This document shows, piece after piece, positions 22,496-35,348 of a DNA stretch of 64,000 nt. Origin of the DNA: Apiosordaria backusii. Lineage: Eukaryota > Ascomycota > Sordariomycetes > Sordariales > Lasiosphaeriaceae. Position numbers and translations under genes: made by a program. Every line of letters starts with the position of its first letter. The stretch's first letter is position 1. The notes under the pieces were generated by a model. The model was not told where the DNA came from. It was given only the letters and a program-made list of their open reading frames with translations, and made no database searches. The stretch covers positions 1,054,001-1,118,000 of the forward strand of contig JAUKTV010000005.1 of the NCBI GenBank assembly GCA_030549205.1, written 5' to 3'.

Positions 22496-23880
22496 TTAGT
22501 TGCCGCCCAAGCTGGGGAAGGCGTTCTCGTCATTGATGGCAACAGAGGCGGCGCTCTGAGTGGCATCATCACGGGCACCACCGCGGGGAGCACCACCGCC
22601 GCGAGGACCACCGCGGCCACGGGCACCGCCACGGGCACCCTCACCACGTCCACGAGCACCACCACGGGGAGCACCATCACGGGCACCACCACGACCGCCA
22701 CGGCCACCGGTGCGCTCAGGCTCGACGAAGCGGTTATCGATCTCGACGAACTGCTTCTGCTTGCGCTCACGGGTGCGCTCCTTCTTGACACCGCTGCCGG
22801 GGGCATAGTCCTCACTGTCCCTCTTGACAACGACCATACCCGCAAACTGCTCAGCCTTGACCTGACGGGGCTCGAGAGGCTCAAACTTTTGCTGCTCCTT
22901 GTAAAAGTCCGTAAGGGTCTTCACGACAGGCTCGGGCTCCTGCTCCTCAACGGGGGCAGCGGCCTCGTCCTCCTTCTTCTCGACAGCGGCGTCGGCATCA
23001 CCGGCCTTCTCGTCGTTGAGGGCCTTCTCACCGTCCTCGCCGCCCCAAGCCTGCTCGGCAGTCTTAGCGGAGCCACCACTAGAAAGTTGTTAGTATCCTA
23101 TCACTAATCTGATTGTCGGAAACCCAGCTGAACATACTGAGGAGCGGCCCTGTGGGGGTGACGGTCACCCTCGGGGCGCTTGCCACGGAAGCCACCACGG
23201 CGTCCGCCACGGACTTCGTCGGTGGGCTTACCACGGTTGGAGTCGCGGCCAGCGTTGCGATCCCGGAAAGCTATTGGGATAAAAAGTCAGCACAGCGCCA
23301 GTGTCTCGGGGAATCAGACAGCTACACACCAGCCTCGTTGCCAGTAGCGGCAGAGCGGCGGTTGCCAGAGGGGGCAGAGCCCTTGGAGGGAGCTACGCCA
23401 TCGGTGTTGCGCTTGGCAGTGTGAGTCGATGTCTTTTCAACGGTCTTGACGGGAGGAGGGATAGGTTGCTCCTCGTCGTTGCCTATGTCGTCGAAAGGTG
23501 TCAGTCACTGTCCCGTTGTGTGAAGAAGTCCAAGCTCAAGCTCGAGCTCATCCCATCCGTTCCCGAGGGCTCCGGGGCCAGGATACTCGAGGTGTCGTTT
23601 CGGATGGCGAGAACTCGCGGGGGAGGAGAGGCATAGCAAGGGAGACCAACCGAGAATGGCGAAAAGGTTCTGTGTGAAGCCCGACGAGTCAGCTATCTCA
23701 ATTCGACATAATAAGTGGGTGACGTCTTTCCCCTCCTTTGGAGAGAGGGGTGAAGAGGCCGCGAGAGACCAGAGGTCACCTCCAACTGGCGATTGCAGAT
23801 TCTCGCGGCAAGGAAAGATCCGGAATGGACGGCAGAAGGAGCGGAATGTATTCTCAACTCACCTTGGAGGCGACCGACAT
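22496..23880 (-). CDS. stm1: Stm1-like ribosome- and RNA-binding protein
   Basis: Five exons on the reverse strand: 23880-23863 (18 nt), 23669-23651 (19 nt), 23482-23330, 23270-23138 and 23078-22496, all in phase, 301 aa. It begins MSVASKNLFAILGNDEE, the Stm1 N-terminal motif, followed by a basic RNRDSNRGK...RGGRRGGFRGK region, an acidic Ala/Glu stretch, KTLTDFYKEQQ and a long RGG/GGARG tail typical of the HABP4/PAI-RBP1-related Stm1 family. It ends NDENAFPSLGGN. Stm1 clamps inactive 80S ribosomes in yeast and affects translation under nutrient stress; nuclear and G-quadruplex roles are also reported. The first two introns are 193 and 168 nt and the last two 59 nt, so the conserved first 12 residues come from two micro-exons. 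Confidence 0.9.
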
Positions 23881-26125
23881 CTTGCCGCCGAGGTTTTATC
23901 GCCTACTCAAGGCGTTGTGATATGGTCGACCAAAAGGCTCCGTAACGGAGGAGAGGGGACAGAGGTTTGGTGGTGAGAAAAATTCCTCGGAGGTGTAGAG
24001 AGAGGCAAGCGCCTAGCAGCCTGTTTTCAATTGCGCCGGATTCTTGCGGTGCTTTTCCACGGCAAATGGGACCCGTCGTTTCGTTACAAAACAACTGGGG
24101 GGGGTTCGGTGGGCTGCTGGACTGGTGAAAGATTTTGGTGCTCAAAAGCCCACTGCAGAGGAGGGGGAGCTGCCGCACGGATCACCTGCTGCCCCGCCGC
24201 ACACTCCCGATTGATTTTCCTTTTGAGAAAATTCAGTGCGCTTTTCGTTTATTGCGGTTAGGGCTTCCCGTTCTGCTCCTTTTTCCTGGCCTTTGCTTTG
24301 CAGACTGCCTGCCTGCCACTTGCTGCTTTCTGCTGCTGCTTGCTGCTGCCGCTTGCTGCTGCCGCTTGCTGCAACCGTTACGATCCTGGTAGCAGACCAC
24401 GACAAAGGAACGCCCGTTCGCATAAAGAAAGCTGGAACACTCTGCCGTAATGCTCTGTGGCGTTGGGCTCCAGTTATTTTGCAGTGACTTTGTTGATTTG
24501 AGTTTGACTTTTATCAGCCCACGTCACTGCTCGGTCCCAATAACATCACAGCCTGAGCTACTTCCATCGGATCTACCTGTAACCCTTGAGACGCGTAAAT
24601 CTGAACACCGTCTCTTTGAGAAGTATGTGAAAGGAAATGTACCTAGTAGGATGCCCACTTCGTCAAGAAAGATCGACATGCCATGGCTCATTCGAGAAAT
24701 GTCGAGAAATGTATGATCTGTCTGTACAAGTCCATTGGACTCACTAATCTACGCTGTAATAATATAATACATACAGGAAACCCTCCTTGACATCACGCTT
24801 TTGGGCTCCAGGTGAGGATTATGCTATCTTGTTTTCATCATATTTGTTACTCTGGCTAGATATGTACTCAGCCTGCACCCTTACTGAAGCGTTCAAGCTG
24901 GTAGAGTCTGAATGAAACGGATGAAAACGAGGAGAGTTGAGGACCTACCTCCAGCCCCGTGTCATCCATCCAGCGGCGAAGAAAAGAAGTTGTAAATACA
25001 TAAAAGGTTTGGCAGCCTCCCCTAAATTCCGACCCTTGTATTCTGCTTGTAAAAGTCCCTCAAGAACAAACACTCGCTTTTGTGATCACAACGGCCACAC
25101 CACAGCAAGAAACGAAGAAGAGCGGAAATCGAAATCAGAAAAAAACATCTCACATGATAAGCAACATGACACATGAAATGAAACGTGGCCCGAGGAAAAA
25201 AGTTGAAGAGGGGTTGAGTGAGGTGAATTGTAAAAACGGACCGACGGACGACACGGGGCTTCCCATCCCCAAGCCAGACCTTCCCTCCGTGAAAGGGCCA
25301 CAGATCCAAGCACCGTTGAGGTCTGTCCCAGAGAGGCCATATAAATATAACACACCCCAGAAGATCCCCGAAACGCTTGAGCCTATGACTTCCCTCTCCT
25401 CGCGCGGACCACCCAGTCCTTTCCCGCCGCAACTGTCGTAGTAGCCGCGGTCCCATTAGTAGCTATTGTGTCGTCCACGTCGTATGTCGTATATCGTCCT
25501 AAATCCGTACCAATATTCCATCCTATATGCACCTCGTAAAGAGCAAAACTTTTTTTTCATGAACCAGAAAAAAAGAATCAGCGTCCTCAAATTGACACCA
25601 AACAGATATACTGATAAAAATCAAATGTTGCCACCCGCCGTCCTGGGTATCGTTTTTTCTCCAAAAGTATGCGAATATGATGTTTTTCTGAAACCGAATG
25701 GAACCCAGAACCGGCAATAATACTTTCTGAACAATAATAGGAGAAAAACCAAAAAGGAAAAAACACGTCGTCGGTCATTCGGCGGCTCAGATAGCGTGTT
25801 CCTGAGCCGGGATGAATGGCTGGCGTCTCGAAAAATGTCGTTCCGCTGTTCAATGCAATGCTTCCGGGGTATCGTAAAAACGCGCTTTGCCGTAATAGCC
25901 TTTTCTTTTGGCCCGTGCCGTCATGAACTGGTCCGAACCATCTGAAAGCTTCCATCTCTCCTTCTTTTTCCTTCTCTGACCGACTTTATCCATAACGAAA
26001 AATCTCCTCAGCGATAGCTTGGTCCCCCACAGAGTGACACCGCCAGAGAAGAGTGTCGAGCCATGGGTTGAGCCATGAGATCGGCACTCCTTTCGACGTA
26101 CCGCTGTCATCTGAGGAGCCCTCGA
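23881..26125. other. Intergenic region, stm1 promoter and bZIP 3' side
   Basis: Upstream of stm1 and downstream of the bZIP gene, both on the reverse strand. It contains a CTG-rich stretch at 24325-24372 and several A- or T-rich runs. No gene is supported. Confidence 0.55.
24325..24372. repeat. Imperfect CTG/GCTTGCTGC repeat
   Basis: Roughly 48 bp of imperfect repeats of TTGCTGCTG and CCGCTTGCTGCTG in the upstream region of stm1. No coding frame across it is convincing, so it is a low-complexity tract of unknown role. Confidence 0.7.
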
Positions 26126-27510
26126 CTACCGCATGTTGCTGGTATCAAACGAAAACTGAGTGGGGAAAGCCATGCTGGCGCTGAGTCCGAAGGGATCGAA
26201 GTCATAGCCAGGGTCGAGCAGTTGCGTCATCGATGGATATGCTGACTGCTGCGTGTGGGCAGGGCTGTCGGCAATTTGCTGGGTTCCAGGAGGGCCCGTT
26301 GTCACTGGCGATGAAAGCGACATGGGCTGCGGTTCGCCAGCATAGGGCTGACCAGGGTAAGGTCCGGGACCGTTGGGCGTATCAGGACCTTCCTGTCCTT
26401 CATCCATCATGTCGGCTGCAGCATCATATTCCTGTTCTGTATTCAAGTATTAAAACCTAGGACGACAGAGTTCTATAGGGCGGGGAGGGGAGAAAAAAAA
26501 GAGACGGGACAACTTGCCGAGCTGCTCAATATGATTTTGGAACGAGGGCGTGGGGTAGAAGGCGGCTGGACTCTGCGTCACATTCTGTCTCGCGTGGTTC
26601 GTGGGCTGATGAAGTCCGGGTATTTGCATTTGGCGAGGTCCTGGCAAACCATGAATCGGGGCCAGATGAGGAGGCGGGGGTGCCTTCATACCGTTGACTG
26701 GCGGCATCGAGGGCCGAACAGGGGGGTTCAAGTGGTCTGAGGTGGCTGGCGAAGCACCATGCTGAGACCCGAACGATGTTGTTGCCGTGGGCGAGGCAGA
26801 GTGTGAGGAAGGCGTGTGTCTGCTCTTGGGCGACAGTGCCGAGACATGAGAGTGAACCGGAGGAGGAAGCGGAGAGATGGCTCCCGGCTCCAGTTTCGGG
26901 GCAATACTAGAGTTGGACCGACGAGCGTGGTGGCGGTTCAGGATAGCGCGTTGAATCGGAGGCGGCTGAACCAGATTCTGGGGCATATGAGTCGGCCCAA
27001 GATTTGGACTGCCTGTTTTGGCACGCAGCTCCGCTTGCACGTCGATACCCTTCTCCAAAAGAATGCGCTCGAGCAGCGAGTTCTTGTAGCGCAACATCAA
27101 GCACTCATCGGCGGCGTGGCGATGGGCAGCCTGGAGGTTTGCCAGGTTCTGCTCGTGGGTGCGGATGGCTTCCTCGAGCTGCTTGATGTACTCGGTTCTG
27201 CGCTCACGAAAAGCAGCCTGGGCCTGACGGTTTCTCTGCTTTCTTTCCTCAGATGTCGCATAGATCTACTTTGCCGGTTAGTACATGTTTGTCATGAGAT
27301 GGAAATGTGACCCACAACAGCTTATCATGAGGTGGGCACATAGGTACGTACAGGTTTGCGACCCCCTTTTCGCTTCGGCTGCTGGTTTTCGGCTTGGGCC
27401 GGGGCGTTGTTAGGAGGCGCCTCTCCTTCTGGGCTGGACGCCATGGACTCTACTTCACTGCGGTCGTCTTTAGGTGGATCTTTCTTGTCGACAGACATCT
27501 TATCAGACAT
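26126..27510 (-). CDS. bZIP transcription factor
   Basis: Three exons on the reverse strand: 27510-27352, 27265-26518 and 26436-26126, 405 aa. After an acidic N-terminus and KRKGGRKP, the basic region reads NRQAQAAFR with the invariant Asn65 and Arg73 (N-x7-R). It continues into heptads with Leu83, His90 and Leu97, then DECLMLRYKNSLLERILLEKG. The rest is Pro/His/Ser-rich, with a second conserved block after the last splice (EQEYDAAADMMDEGQE) and a C-terminal activator-like segment. Intron 1 (86 nt) is standard, with a TACTAAC branch. Intron 2 (26437-26517, 81 nt) appears to be GC-AG: the donor is G|GCAAGT and it alone joins the exons in phase as QLEQEYD. The target genes are unknown. A second in-frame ATG lies four codons downstream. 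Confidence 0.92.
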
Positions 27511-28920
27511 ATCCTTGCTGTCCGGTTCGTGGCTAAGGCAGATAACAACGGCGTTAGACCTTAAAAGGCTTGTTTAAAAAAGCTTGTCGTCGATAGGGGT
27601 GGTGGGTGCCGTGCCGCACTGACAGCTCGGTAGGCGTGGGCTATCTCGAGATAGTTGGGAGGTATGTACCTGATGGGTAGGCGGGGCGAACCAGCGAGCA
27701 GCAGTAGGGTGCTATGCTGCAGCGGGAATGCCAGGCGATGCAACACCTAAACTTTGTTGGAGTTTTGGTGGTGGGATGACAGCAACAAGACAGCACAAAA
27801 CTGCCCGAAAAAGGCACTGTCCGGGGTACGTTCGCTCGACAGAAGCCGGGGAAGGGCGCCAATCAGTGCGTCATCTGGAGAAACGGTTTGCGGGATCCGG
27901 CAGGTTGGGACCGGGTGTTTGTTGGGTTGGGGTTTCTTTCGATCTGTCCCAGCGATAAGGTAAGGCTGTCGGATTCCCCAGATTTTCGTGTGTCAAAACC
28001 AAGATTGTCGAGGGAGATTCCGGGAGGGTCAGAGATAAGCAGAAGGTCGTTGACAGGTTGGGTATGTGTCAAGAAAAAGAGCAGAATGGAGGGTTTTATG
28101 TAATGTTAATGCCGGTGATGGTGGGAGGGGCCCGCAGACCGCCGCTAGGACTCTGGGCCTGCACGGAGACAAATAGCCAGGTGCTTCCACCCAGCCCCGA
28201 GCTCCGTTCTGGGTTGAACCAGGTCACGCTGCGTTTCTGTCGTTGGACCAGGACCACCGCGCAACGAGATTGGCTGCTGACTCTCACAGGCTGACGCCTG
28301 CGTTTTGAAGAAGATGTCTCCCTGATCCGGCTCCGAATTCTTGACAACTGGAACAAATGCCCGGACCTCGTGTTTTCGGACGTGCTGGTGTCGGGTGTGT
28401 TGGCACCAGCTTTTATTCTTTTTTGTGCCGGCTGCTGGGATCTCGTCCGACTTCCGGCTCCTCGCTTCACCCCTCTCGCACAACGGAACTTGCTCGATCA
28501 GCCGATGGGCCGTCAGTATCCACTCTGAATCCGCTCAAGACTTTGGCCTTGGAAACGTCAACAGAGAGAACCAATTTGGTCGACCTGCAGCTGGAGCTTC
28601 GGAACGGGACTTTTGGAGAAAGATGTGCTGGCTGTTGGGCTTCCTGGTGGATGGAGACGGGAAACGGGCTGCTGGATGAGTCCTTCGTGTGTTGTTGTTC
28701 TCGTGGGCCTCGAGGGATCTCAAAGTCTGGATGCTATTCGTTGGAGAATAGTGAAGTCCCAACAAGTGTTGCTTGGTCCCCGGTGCGGTGAAAGCTTGAG
28801 ACCCGGCCAGGCTGGACTCCTGTCAAAGACAATGACAGACAAGCTTCTGGGCCCGAGGAGACGGCGGCTAGAGTTGCAGACGATGCCACGAGGGACAAAA
28901 GCCGGGATGGACTGCTTTTG

Positions 28921-28950
28921 GAGCTCTTGGGATCTCTTGGGATCTCTTGG
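28921..28950. repeat. 10-bp tandem repeat, three copies
   Basis: Three consecutive copies of G(A)(T/G)CTCTTGG-type decamers (GAGCTCTTGG, GATCTCTTGG, GATCTCTTGG). Only one base differs between the first copy and the other two. Confidence 0.8.
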
Positions 28951-29810
28951 TTCCCGTCAGAGCTGTCCAAGAGGTTGAAAGAGGGGTCGTCCCCAGAACA
29001 ATAGGGCGAGTTCCTGGTCTTGCTCTACCCTTCCTGGCGGATTCCTGGTTGGTTGCCTTGAGTCTGGGAAAACAGTCGATCAGTTGTTCAATTGTCGTCA
29101 GAGGCTCAACAAGTTCGAGGTGTGAGAGAAGAGGGCTGTCTGTCTGCTCTGAACTCTCTCCGGCTGGGTGGCACACCCTGTTATAAGTGACTAATGGAAA
29201 CCAGGTACTTCGGCCACAAGTCACCTTCCTCCCTGCTCTGTTGGAACGCACCTGTTGCGCAGCAAGTGACAGAAAGAGCTGGCTCTCATTTCAGAACCCT
29301 ACAGTACAAGGCGCTTGGGCCACAGCTCGCCAGCTGTCACTGCCTGCCAGAGTCCAGCAAACCCCAGCACGACAGGCGCTGGCAGGGGCAACCCTCTCTG
29401 TCACTGACAACCATCGTTCGCTAGTCTGCGACGCGAGCACAGCTTTTCCCCTCATGGTCCTGCATGCGCCTGGTCAACCAGGCAATAAAATGGCCAAAGT
29501 TCCCCCTTTCTCAGAGTTTTGAACTCAGCGTTTCCAGCGTTTCTCTTACAGCGTTTTGGTCTTTCTTTTTGCCTCTTGTCTGACTCCCACCAAAATCCTA
29601 CCGCTTACCAATTCCTCTCGCCTCCTCGCCCGTTCGGTCTCACTTTCTCGCCCAGAAACTCATCACCAGCCTTGGCAAGTGCCCGAGAGCTATCTCAAAG
29701 TGGGTTGAGACTGGGCCAAGATCGTGGTGAATTCGAGGGATGAATACCAACCCTGGGCTTGATCAACGACAACTTTGTAAGCTGAGTCCGAGTCACGTCG
29801 ATCTGTTTGG

Positions 29811-29829
29811 TGTTGTTGTTGTTGTTGTT
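29811..29829. repeat. (GTT)n microsatellite
   Basis: Six consecutive GTT triplets in non-coding sequence, a simple trinucleotide repeat. Confidence 0.8.
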
Positions 29830-32800
29830 TGCATAGGTAGTTGAGCGATATCTTGACTCAAGACGAGGCTTTACACCACAAGGAGCTGGTTGGTATTTGT
29901 ATAAGTTATCCCTTCAGCACGATAAGCTTTGAACTGAAGAAATCCGTGGAGAAGAGGAGCCAGGCTGAAAACCCTGCCATGAAGCGTGATCCTCAAGAGT
30001 CTCGAACACTTCACGAGCTGCCCTGATGCGGGTCTATTGTCACGCTGCAGTTAACCTGTCAGTCACCATTCTTCACGACTGAAAGGCAGCGTTCCAGCAG
30101 GCCATCAGCACCTCTGCCCCACCGACATCGGTGTTCCTGGTCAATGGTGGAGGGGTTGGAAGTGGAGGCATTTCAGAGATTTCGTCCAGTGTTGTTGCAC
30201 TGCCTGGGCAAGCTGGGGTTGGCTGTCAGGTATGTATGTACTTGCGATGGCTGTCGTTCAGCGTTCAACGACCGCATTGGTTGTGTGCACACTGCGGGGC
30301 AGGTTCGTGGTTTCTTGACGACGCCTCGCCAAGACACCAAGAACCGCCAAAATTTTCGTAGTCACCTGAGCCAGCAAGACAGACGCCGTTCACCATCCAC
30401 CTGTTCCTCCGGGGGGTACACGCGGCTCAGGTACCATTATCGACGAAGGACTTCTCAGGAAAGTCCTAGAAGTGTCGATCTTTGAAGAGTTTTATAAGCG
30501 TAAAAATGGCTGAAGAGCGGTTTGAGGAATTGATGTTTGAGACGAATCCTTGAGTTGTTGGAGTTGCTTCAGAACTGTGAAGTAATCGAGGCCACGAGGG
30601 CAACTTGCGGCTCGTGAGCATGTTTGGTGATAGGGTGTGCTTCTATTTAAATTGACGGGCCAGCAGAGTTATGCTTGAACTGTGAGATCGATAGATTAAA
30701 ATGGCCGGCAGTCATCCAACCGGAAGGCTTCGAGGTTCTGTTCTCGGTGTTCGGGGAGCCTTCAGCGTTTGCGTTTTGCTGACGTTCAAGTGACGTTTTC
30801 TTCAACCACTGGGAAAAAGGAAAAAGCCCTTTTCAAAAGTGAGGCACCCGCAGCACCCTGTGGTCCCACCCTGGCCGCCATCCCTGCACTCCTCCCGCCG
30901 CCTCGCCGCAACGCACGGCCTAGTGGATGGAGAACGCTGGCGACCGCCGAGAGTTGAGAGACGGCATGCTCCGACAACCCCCCGTGTCTGAATGCTTACG
31001 CTGAGATGGAATTGCGATCTTCCTAAGCAAAATGTCTCTGTCTCTGATTACGGGGTAATGTTTGCTTTGTTGATGTTTTGCTGAGCTGTGCCGTGATATT
31101 TCTCGCGTGAAGCCGCACTATTAGACTTGGCTTTCTAGACAAGACTCGTCTAAACAAGCTCAAAAGTAGTTAGTGACAGGGGGTTATTACCCGAGCCTAT
31201 CGACAGGCCAGCCGTGGCGGGGTTGTTGGCGTTGGATCAACGCCCAAAGGATCGAGTTTCGTGCATCTCCGAGGAGCTCATCGATCCTTGGTAACGTTCA
31301 CCGATGTGGCTCACCGGCTGAGGTGGTGATGTTCATCTCCATGACATCAATTTGCGCGGAAGGAGCCGTGTTACGAAGACCTCCAAGACCAGTAAGCTCT
31401 AAGCTGAAGAAACATTTGCAGGAAACTTAAGACTCATGTTTGTTGAAAAGAAGTGATACCTGCTAAGAGTCCCTTCTCCTCTTCCAGGTCTGGTGCTTCT
31501 GCTTCGATACACGGGCAATGGGACTGGAGGCCCAGGAGCGCCACTGCAGGAGGTGAGGAGCGAGAATTTCTTCTTTGAATCACCAGATGGTCGACATGCA
31601 GATGCCGCTCATTCTTCATCGTTGCTTCGTATGGGATGGCGGGTTCAGAAGCTCATTGGCCTGGACTTGTCGACCACATCAGGCAATGTGACTGAGAAGC
31701 AGCTTCAACACCTTCTGGAATGTTTCTAGCGTCTTGTGGCGCCACTAATACCGGGGGACAGTTGTGTGGGGCAGCCACAACCACTTCACCACCGCACATC
31801 TTCTTTCGATATCGACGACATCGATATCGCGTACCCCGTCTCGAGCCTTGTCTGGGCACCAGAGGATGCAGTTTCCCGGGTGCGGCATTTTCTCAACTCG
31901 GTATCCTGGGAAGTTCGATCTGACAGCTGCCGGTAATGATGCAGTCGCTCAGTAGCTCCAAGACCTTGAACTCCAATCATGCCAGGGCTGATCGAGAAAT
32001 TGTGCTCGTCAGCATCGGTTTCTCGAGCGTGGGGGTTAGTAGTGTTTCAGCGACCTCTAATTCTCGCAGCTATCGTCTGCACGTCGACGAAAAGAAGATG
32101 AATCAAGGCTTCCATGCAGGTCCCAGATCCGATGGTGATGATACCCGCTGTTGGGGAACCGCATCCTGCCAGGCTTTTAACGGACTCGTGAACGGTGCAG
32201 ATATCTTTCGTGGAGTGTGCCAATGCAGACATGTGGTCAAGGCAAGAGATGTCAAGACGTTGCTAAACGGACTGCTCAAGAGCTATCGGACCCGTAGCAC
32301 CCTCGACCTGAGTGCGTAAAGTTGCTAAAAAATATCGACCCTTTTGGAACGATATCAGCTCTACAAAGTCCGACGATGTCTGTGCCTTAGACATGTATCT
32401 TGCTGCGAGGTGAATACGTCGAAGTCGTCTCCGCCTGGTTCTGGGAAGGCAAAGCGGTGAATTGCTGTTTTTCGTTGCCAATTGGCGGGGGAAATCCTTA
32501 TTGAACGTAAGCGTTTGGCTGCGATATATCGAACTCCCGGTCTGGTATAGCCTGCTACCTGCTCGTCAAAATGCAAGCATATTGAGTTGCTGCCTCCGTT
32601 GCCAGTTGAAGAGGACATGCTGGCTGAGTATGTCGAAGACATCTCTTGACATAATTTGACGACATCTGGACAAACACTGCCTGAAGATGCCCATGAGCTG
32701 CAACGAGCCAATGTCCTCCTTGATTGGTTATTCGTTGAAAGGTGTTTCATGGCTGAATTTGAGGAGCCTATATTATTATTATGGGAAAAGGGCGTTATCG

Positions 32801-33181
32801 TTGTCATCGATGGTGGAGAGGTTGAGGGTCAATTGCCGAGCTGTCGGGAGTCGAATTAACAGACGAACCAGGGTGGGACTGTGCTGAAACTGATTGGTCG
32901 CTGTGCTACCAAACTGTGCCACAAACTCACGCCAGGGACACCACCCCACAAATCAAGGGTTTGTTTACTTCAACACCCCACCGGACATCACCCGCAAAAG
33001 TCGGACCTCTTCCCTTGTCGCGTTTTCAACTGACATCATTTCCATCTCTCCACTTACATTTCAACACCGAGAAAGTTGTCAAAATATCTGTTTTGACCGG
33101 CCGCAGAATCGTCCATCTTCACCCCTTCAGTCAATCGATTCTTTGGCTTACATTGCACCACTAAAGCGACCCTCCAACATC

Positions 33182-35348
33182 ATGGCCCGCCGTTCAGCGC
33201 GCCTGGCGAGCGCCCAAAAGGTCAGTTGTAAACAAAAGGTAAACATAGCAAAATTCAACGACAATGCCGCTAACCTGTGCCTCGCGACTCCAGGCGCCCA
33301 AGACCTCCCTTGAAGCACCAGTCCTAGCTGCTGTCGCCGAGCGAGATGACAGCCCTGGCGATGGTGCCGCGGTTCAAAACACCGATGCTGTCGTTGCGTC
33401 TCCAGCTCCAGCTCCCACTCCAGCTTCTGCCACGTTGCCCGCGACACCAAGCGGCAAGGTCTCTCGCATCAAGCCTCCAGCCACAGAAATGCACCCTGCC
33501 AAATACCACCCCACCATGGCGCCTCCTTCATCGGGCCTACGTCTAGGCTTCACCGACATCGCCAAGCCGACCTCTTCTCGCAGCGATGCACTCCCTGGTG
33601 CAATTCAGACGACACCCTCCAAGATCGCAGTTCCGTCCTCGCCCTTCACTTTCTCTCGACCCGGTCTCTTGGATATGAAACTCGGGCCCGATGCCCAGCG
33701 TATGATGGACGAAATACGCGGTGAAGCAGCCAAGATCAAGGTCCAGTTGGCAGCGAAGCGTGAGGCAGAGATGGCCGAAGAAGAGCAAATTAATGGTCGC
33801 AAGATCGCTCCGGCCAAAGGAAAGGCAGGCCGATTCAGCTCTGCCCATATGAATGAGTTCAAGAAAATGGACTCGATCGAGAACCATCCCTCGGCCTTCA
33901 GGGCTCAGTTGACTCGCATGACACCACTCAAACCCGGCGTCAAGCGCAGCCAGTCCAAAGCAAATCTCGACGAGCCCGAGCATACTCGATCTAAGCAGCC
34001 CACTCCGATATCGACGATTCCCAAGGCCAAGCAGCGCGTTGAAGAAGCCGAATCCCCCGTCAAGCGTGCTCGTCAGCACATTGAAGAGGACGCGACAACT
34101 CAGCGTCCAATTTCACGAGATGGGAGCTCGATTCCAATGCCCAAGTCGGCGTCTACCATGGGCCTCCCTCGCTCCAAGTCTAATCTTGCATCGTTGATGA
34201 CTCCTACCAAATCTTCGCTTGCCAGGTCTACCAGCACCATCGCCAAGACCCCTGTGCGCGGCTCTCTTCTACGATCACCCTCCAAGCCCACGCTGGGCGG
34301 CCTCACGCGGTCTGCCACGACTAGCAACATCGCGACCGTCACTGCCGTGGAGAAGGAGACGACGGAAACCGTTGAGGTCAAGAGCCCCAAGGCGACGGAG
34401 ACGGTTGAGGTCAAAAGCCCCAAGAGCCGCTTCGAGCAGGTCAAGTCTCTGTTCCGCCGCTCCCAGGCCAGTGCGACGAAGCCAAAGAGCACCATTCCAA
34501 TGCCTTCAGTTCTTGGTTCCAAGACCCCAGCCCCTCCCCGTTTGGAGAAGGAGCTTCCACCCATCCCTATGACTACCCCTGCTCGTAAACTCACCAAGCG
34601 TGTTGCTTTCACTCCAGAGACTCAGCGCACCGCCCTCGCCCAGAACTCGCCATCGCCGGTCAAGTCTAGCGTCCCGGTCCCCGCTGCCAGACAGCCACTT
34701 GGAGAGGTCCATTACCCATCTTTGGATGGTGTCTTGGCTGAACAGAGCGCTGAGGATGTGGCCTATCCGGACCTCACAGCCGTGCGTCCGCTTCCAGAAC
34801 TGCCCACAGACACCAAAATCTCGTCGCCCGAGCCATCAGTCCCAGGCACTTTTACTTTCCGAAGCGATCACACGATTAGCTTTGGAGGCCCTTCCTCCTC
34901 CTTCGGCTCCTCTCCTGGGCAGGCAAGCATCCGCCCAGTTCGCCCTTCTATCTTGCCATCCGAAAATATGCCAGGAAGCTTCCCCAGGTCCGCCTCGGTG
35001 ACTGTCTCTAACAAAGAAAACGAAGCCCCGCGCACTGTTTTCGTGGCCCTTCCTCATGGCATGACCAACAAAAAGCGCCACCGTGTGACTAGCGACGAGG
35101 AGGAAGAGGAGGCTGAAAGGGAGGCCGCGGATCGGGCAGCAAAGAAGCGCAAGCAGGTGCCCGAGGGAGATGCTCTCCTGGCCCCTCGGCTTACCGGAGC
35201 CAGTGCTAAGCGGACCATGAGCGCCAGCCCTAGGAAGCTGCCCATTCCCAGCCGCGCACCAGGCACTCCGAGCCCGGTGAAGAAGAAGACTGGTGGCATC
35301 AGTCTGAGCAGACTTCAGATGCTTTCCCGCCCCAAGGTGCGCAAGTAA
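33182..35348 (+). CDS. Uncharacterised basic Ser/Pro-rich, probably nuclear protein
   Basis: Two exons, 33182-33220 and 33294-35348, joined in phase 0 across a 73-nt intron (GTCAGT donor, CTAAC branch, CAG acceptor), giving 697 aa. It starts MARRSARLASAQK. A block near residues 135-215 looks conserved: FTFSRPGLLDMKLGPDAQRMMDEI, a charged helix, then RFSSAHMNEFKKMDSIENHPSAFRA. The rest is low complexity and basic, full of S/T-P-x-K/R sites (for example TPLKPGVKR, SPVKRAR, TPSPVKKK), suggesting phosphorylation by proline-directed or cyclin-dependent kinases. KKRHR and KKRK near the end look like nuclear localisation signals. I cannot name the family. A chromosome- or microtubule-associated role would fit the composition, but that is only a guess. 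Confidence 0.82.

Larger units (their letters stand above)
27511..33181. other. Gene-free 5.7-kb stretch between divergent regulatory genes
   Basis: Head-to-head interval between the bZIP gene (reverse) and the 33182-35348 gene (forward). The many short open frames lack family character, and splice-like signals do not chain into a gene. Distinct elements are a 10-bp tandem repeat at 28921-28950 and a GTT run at 29811-29829. Composition is like the neighbours, so RIP mutation is not evident. It may hold long promoters, leaders or non-coding RNA. Confidence 0.5.

Noticed and set aside
29841..30026. 61-codon frame beginning MSDILTQDE
   Set aside because: Short, no family resemblance and no supporting splice structure.
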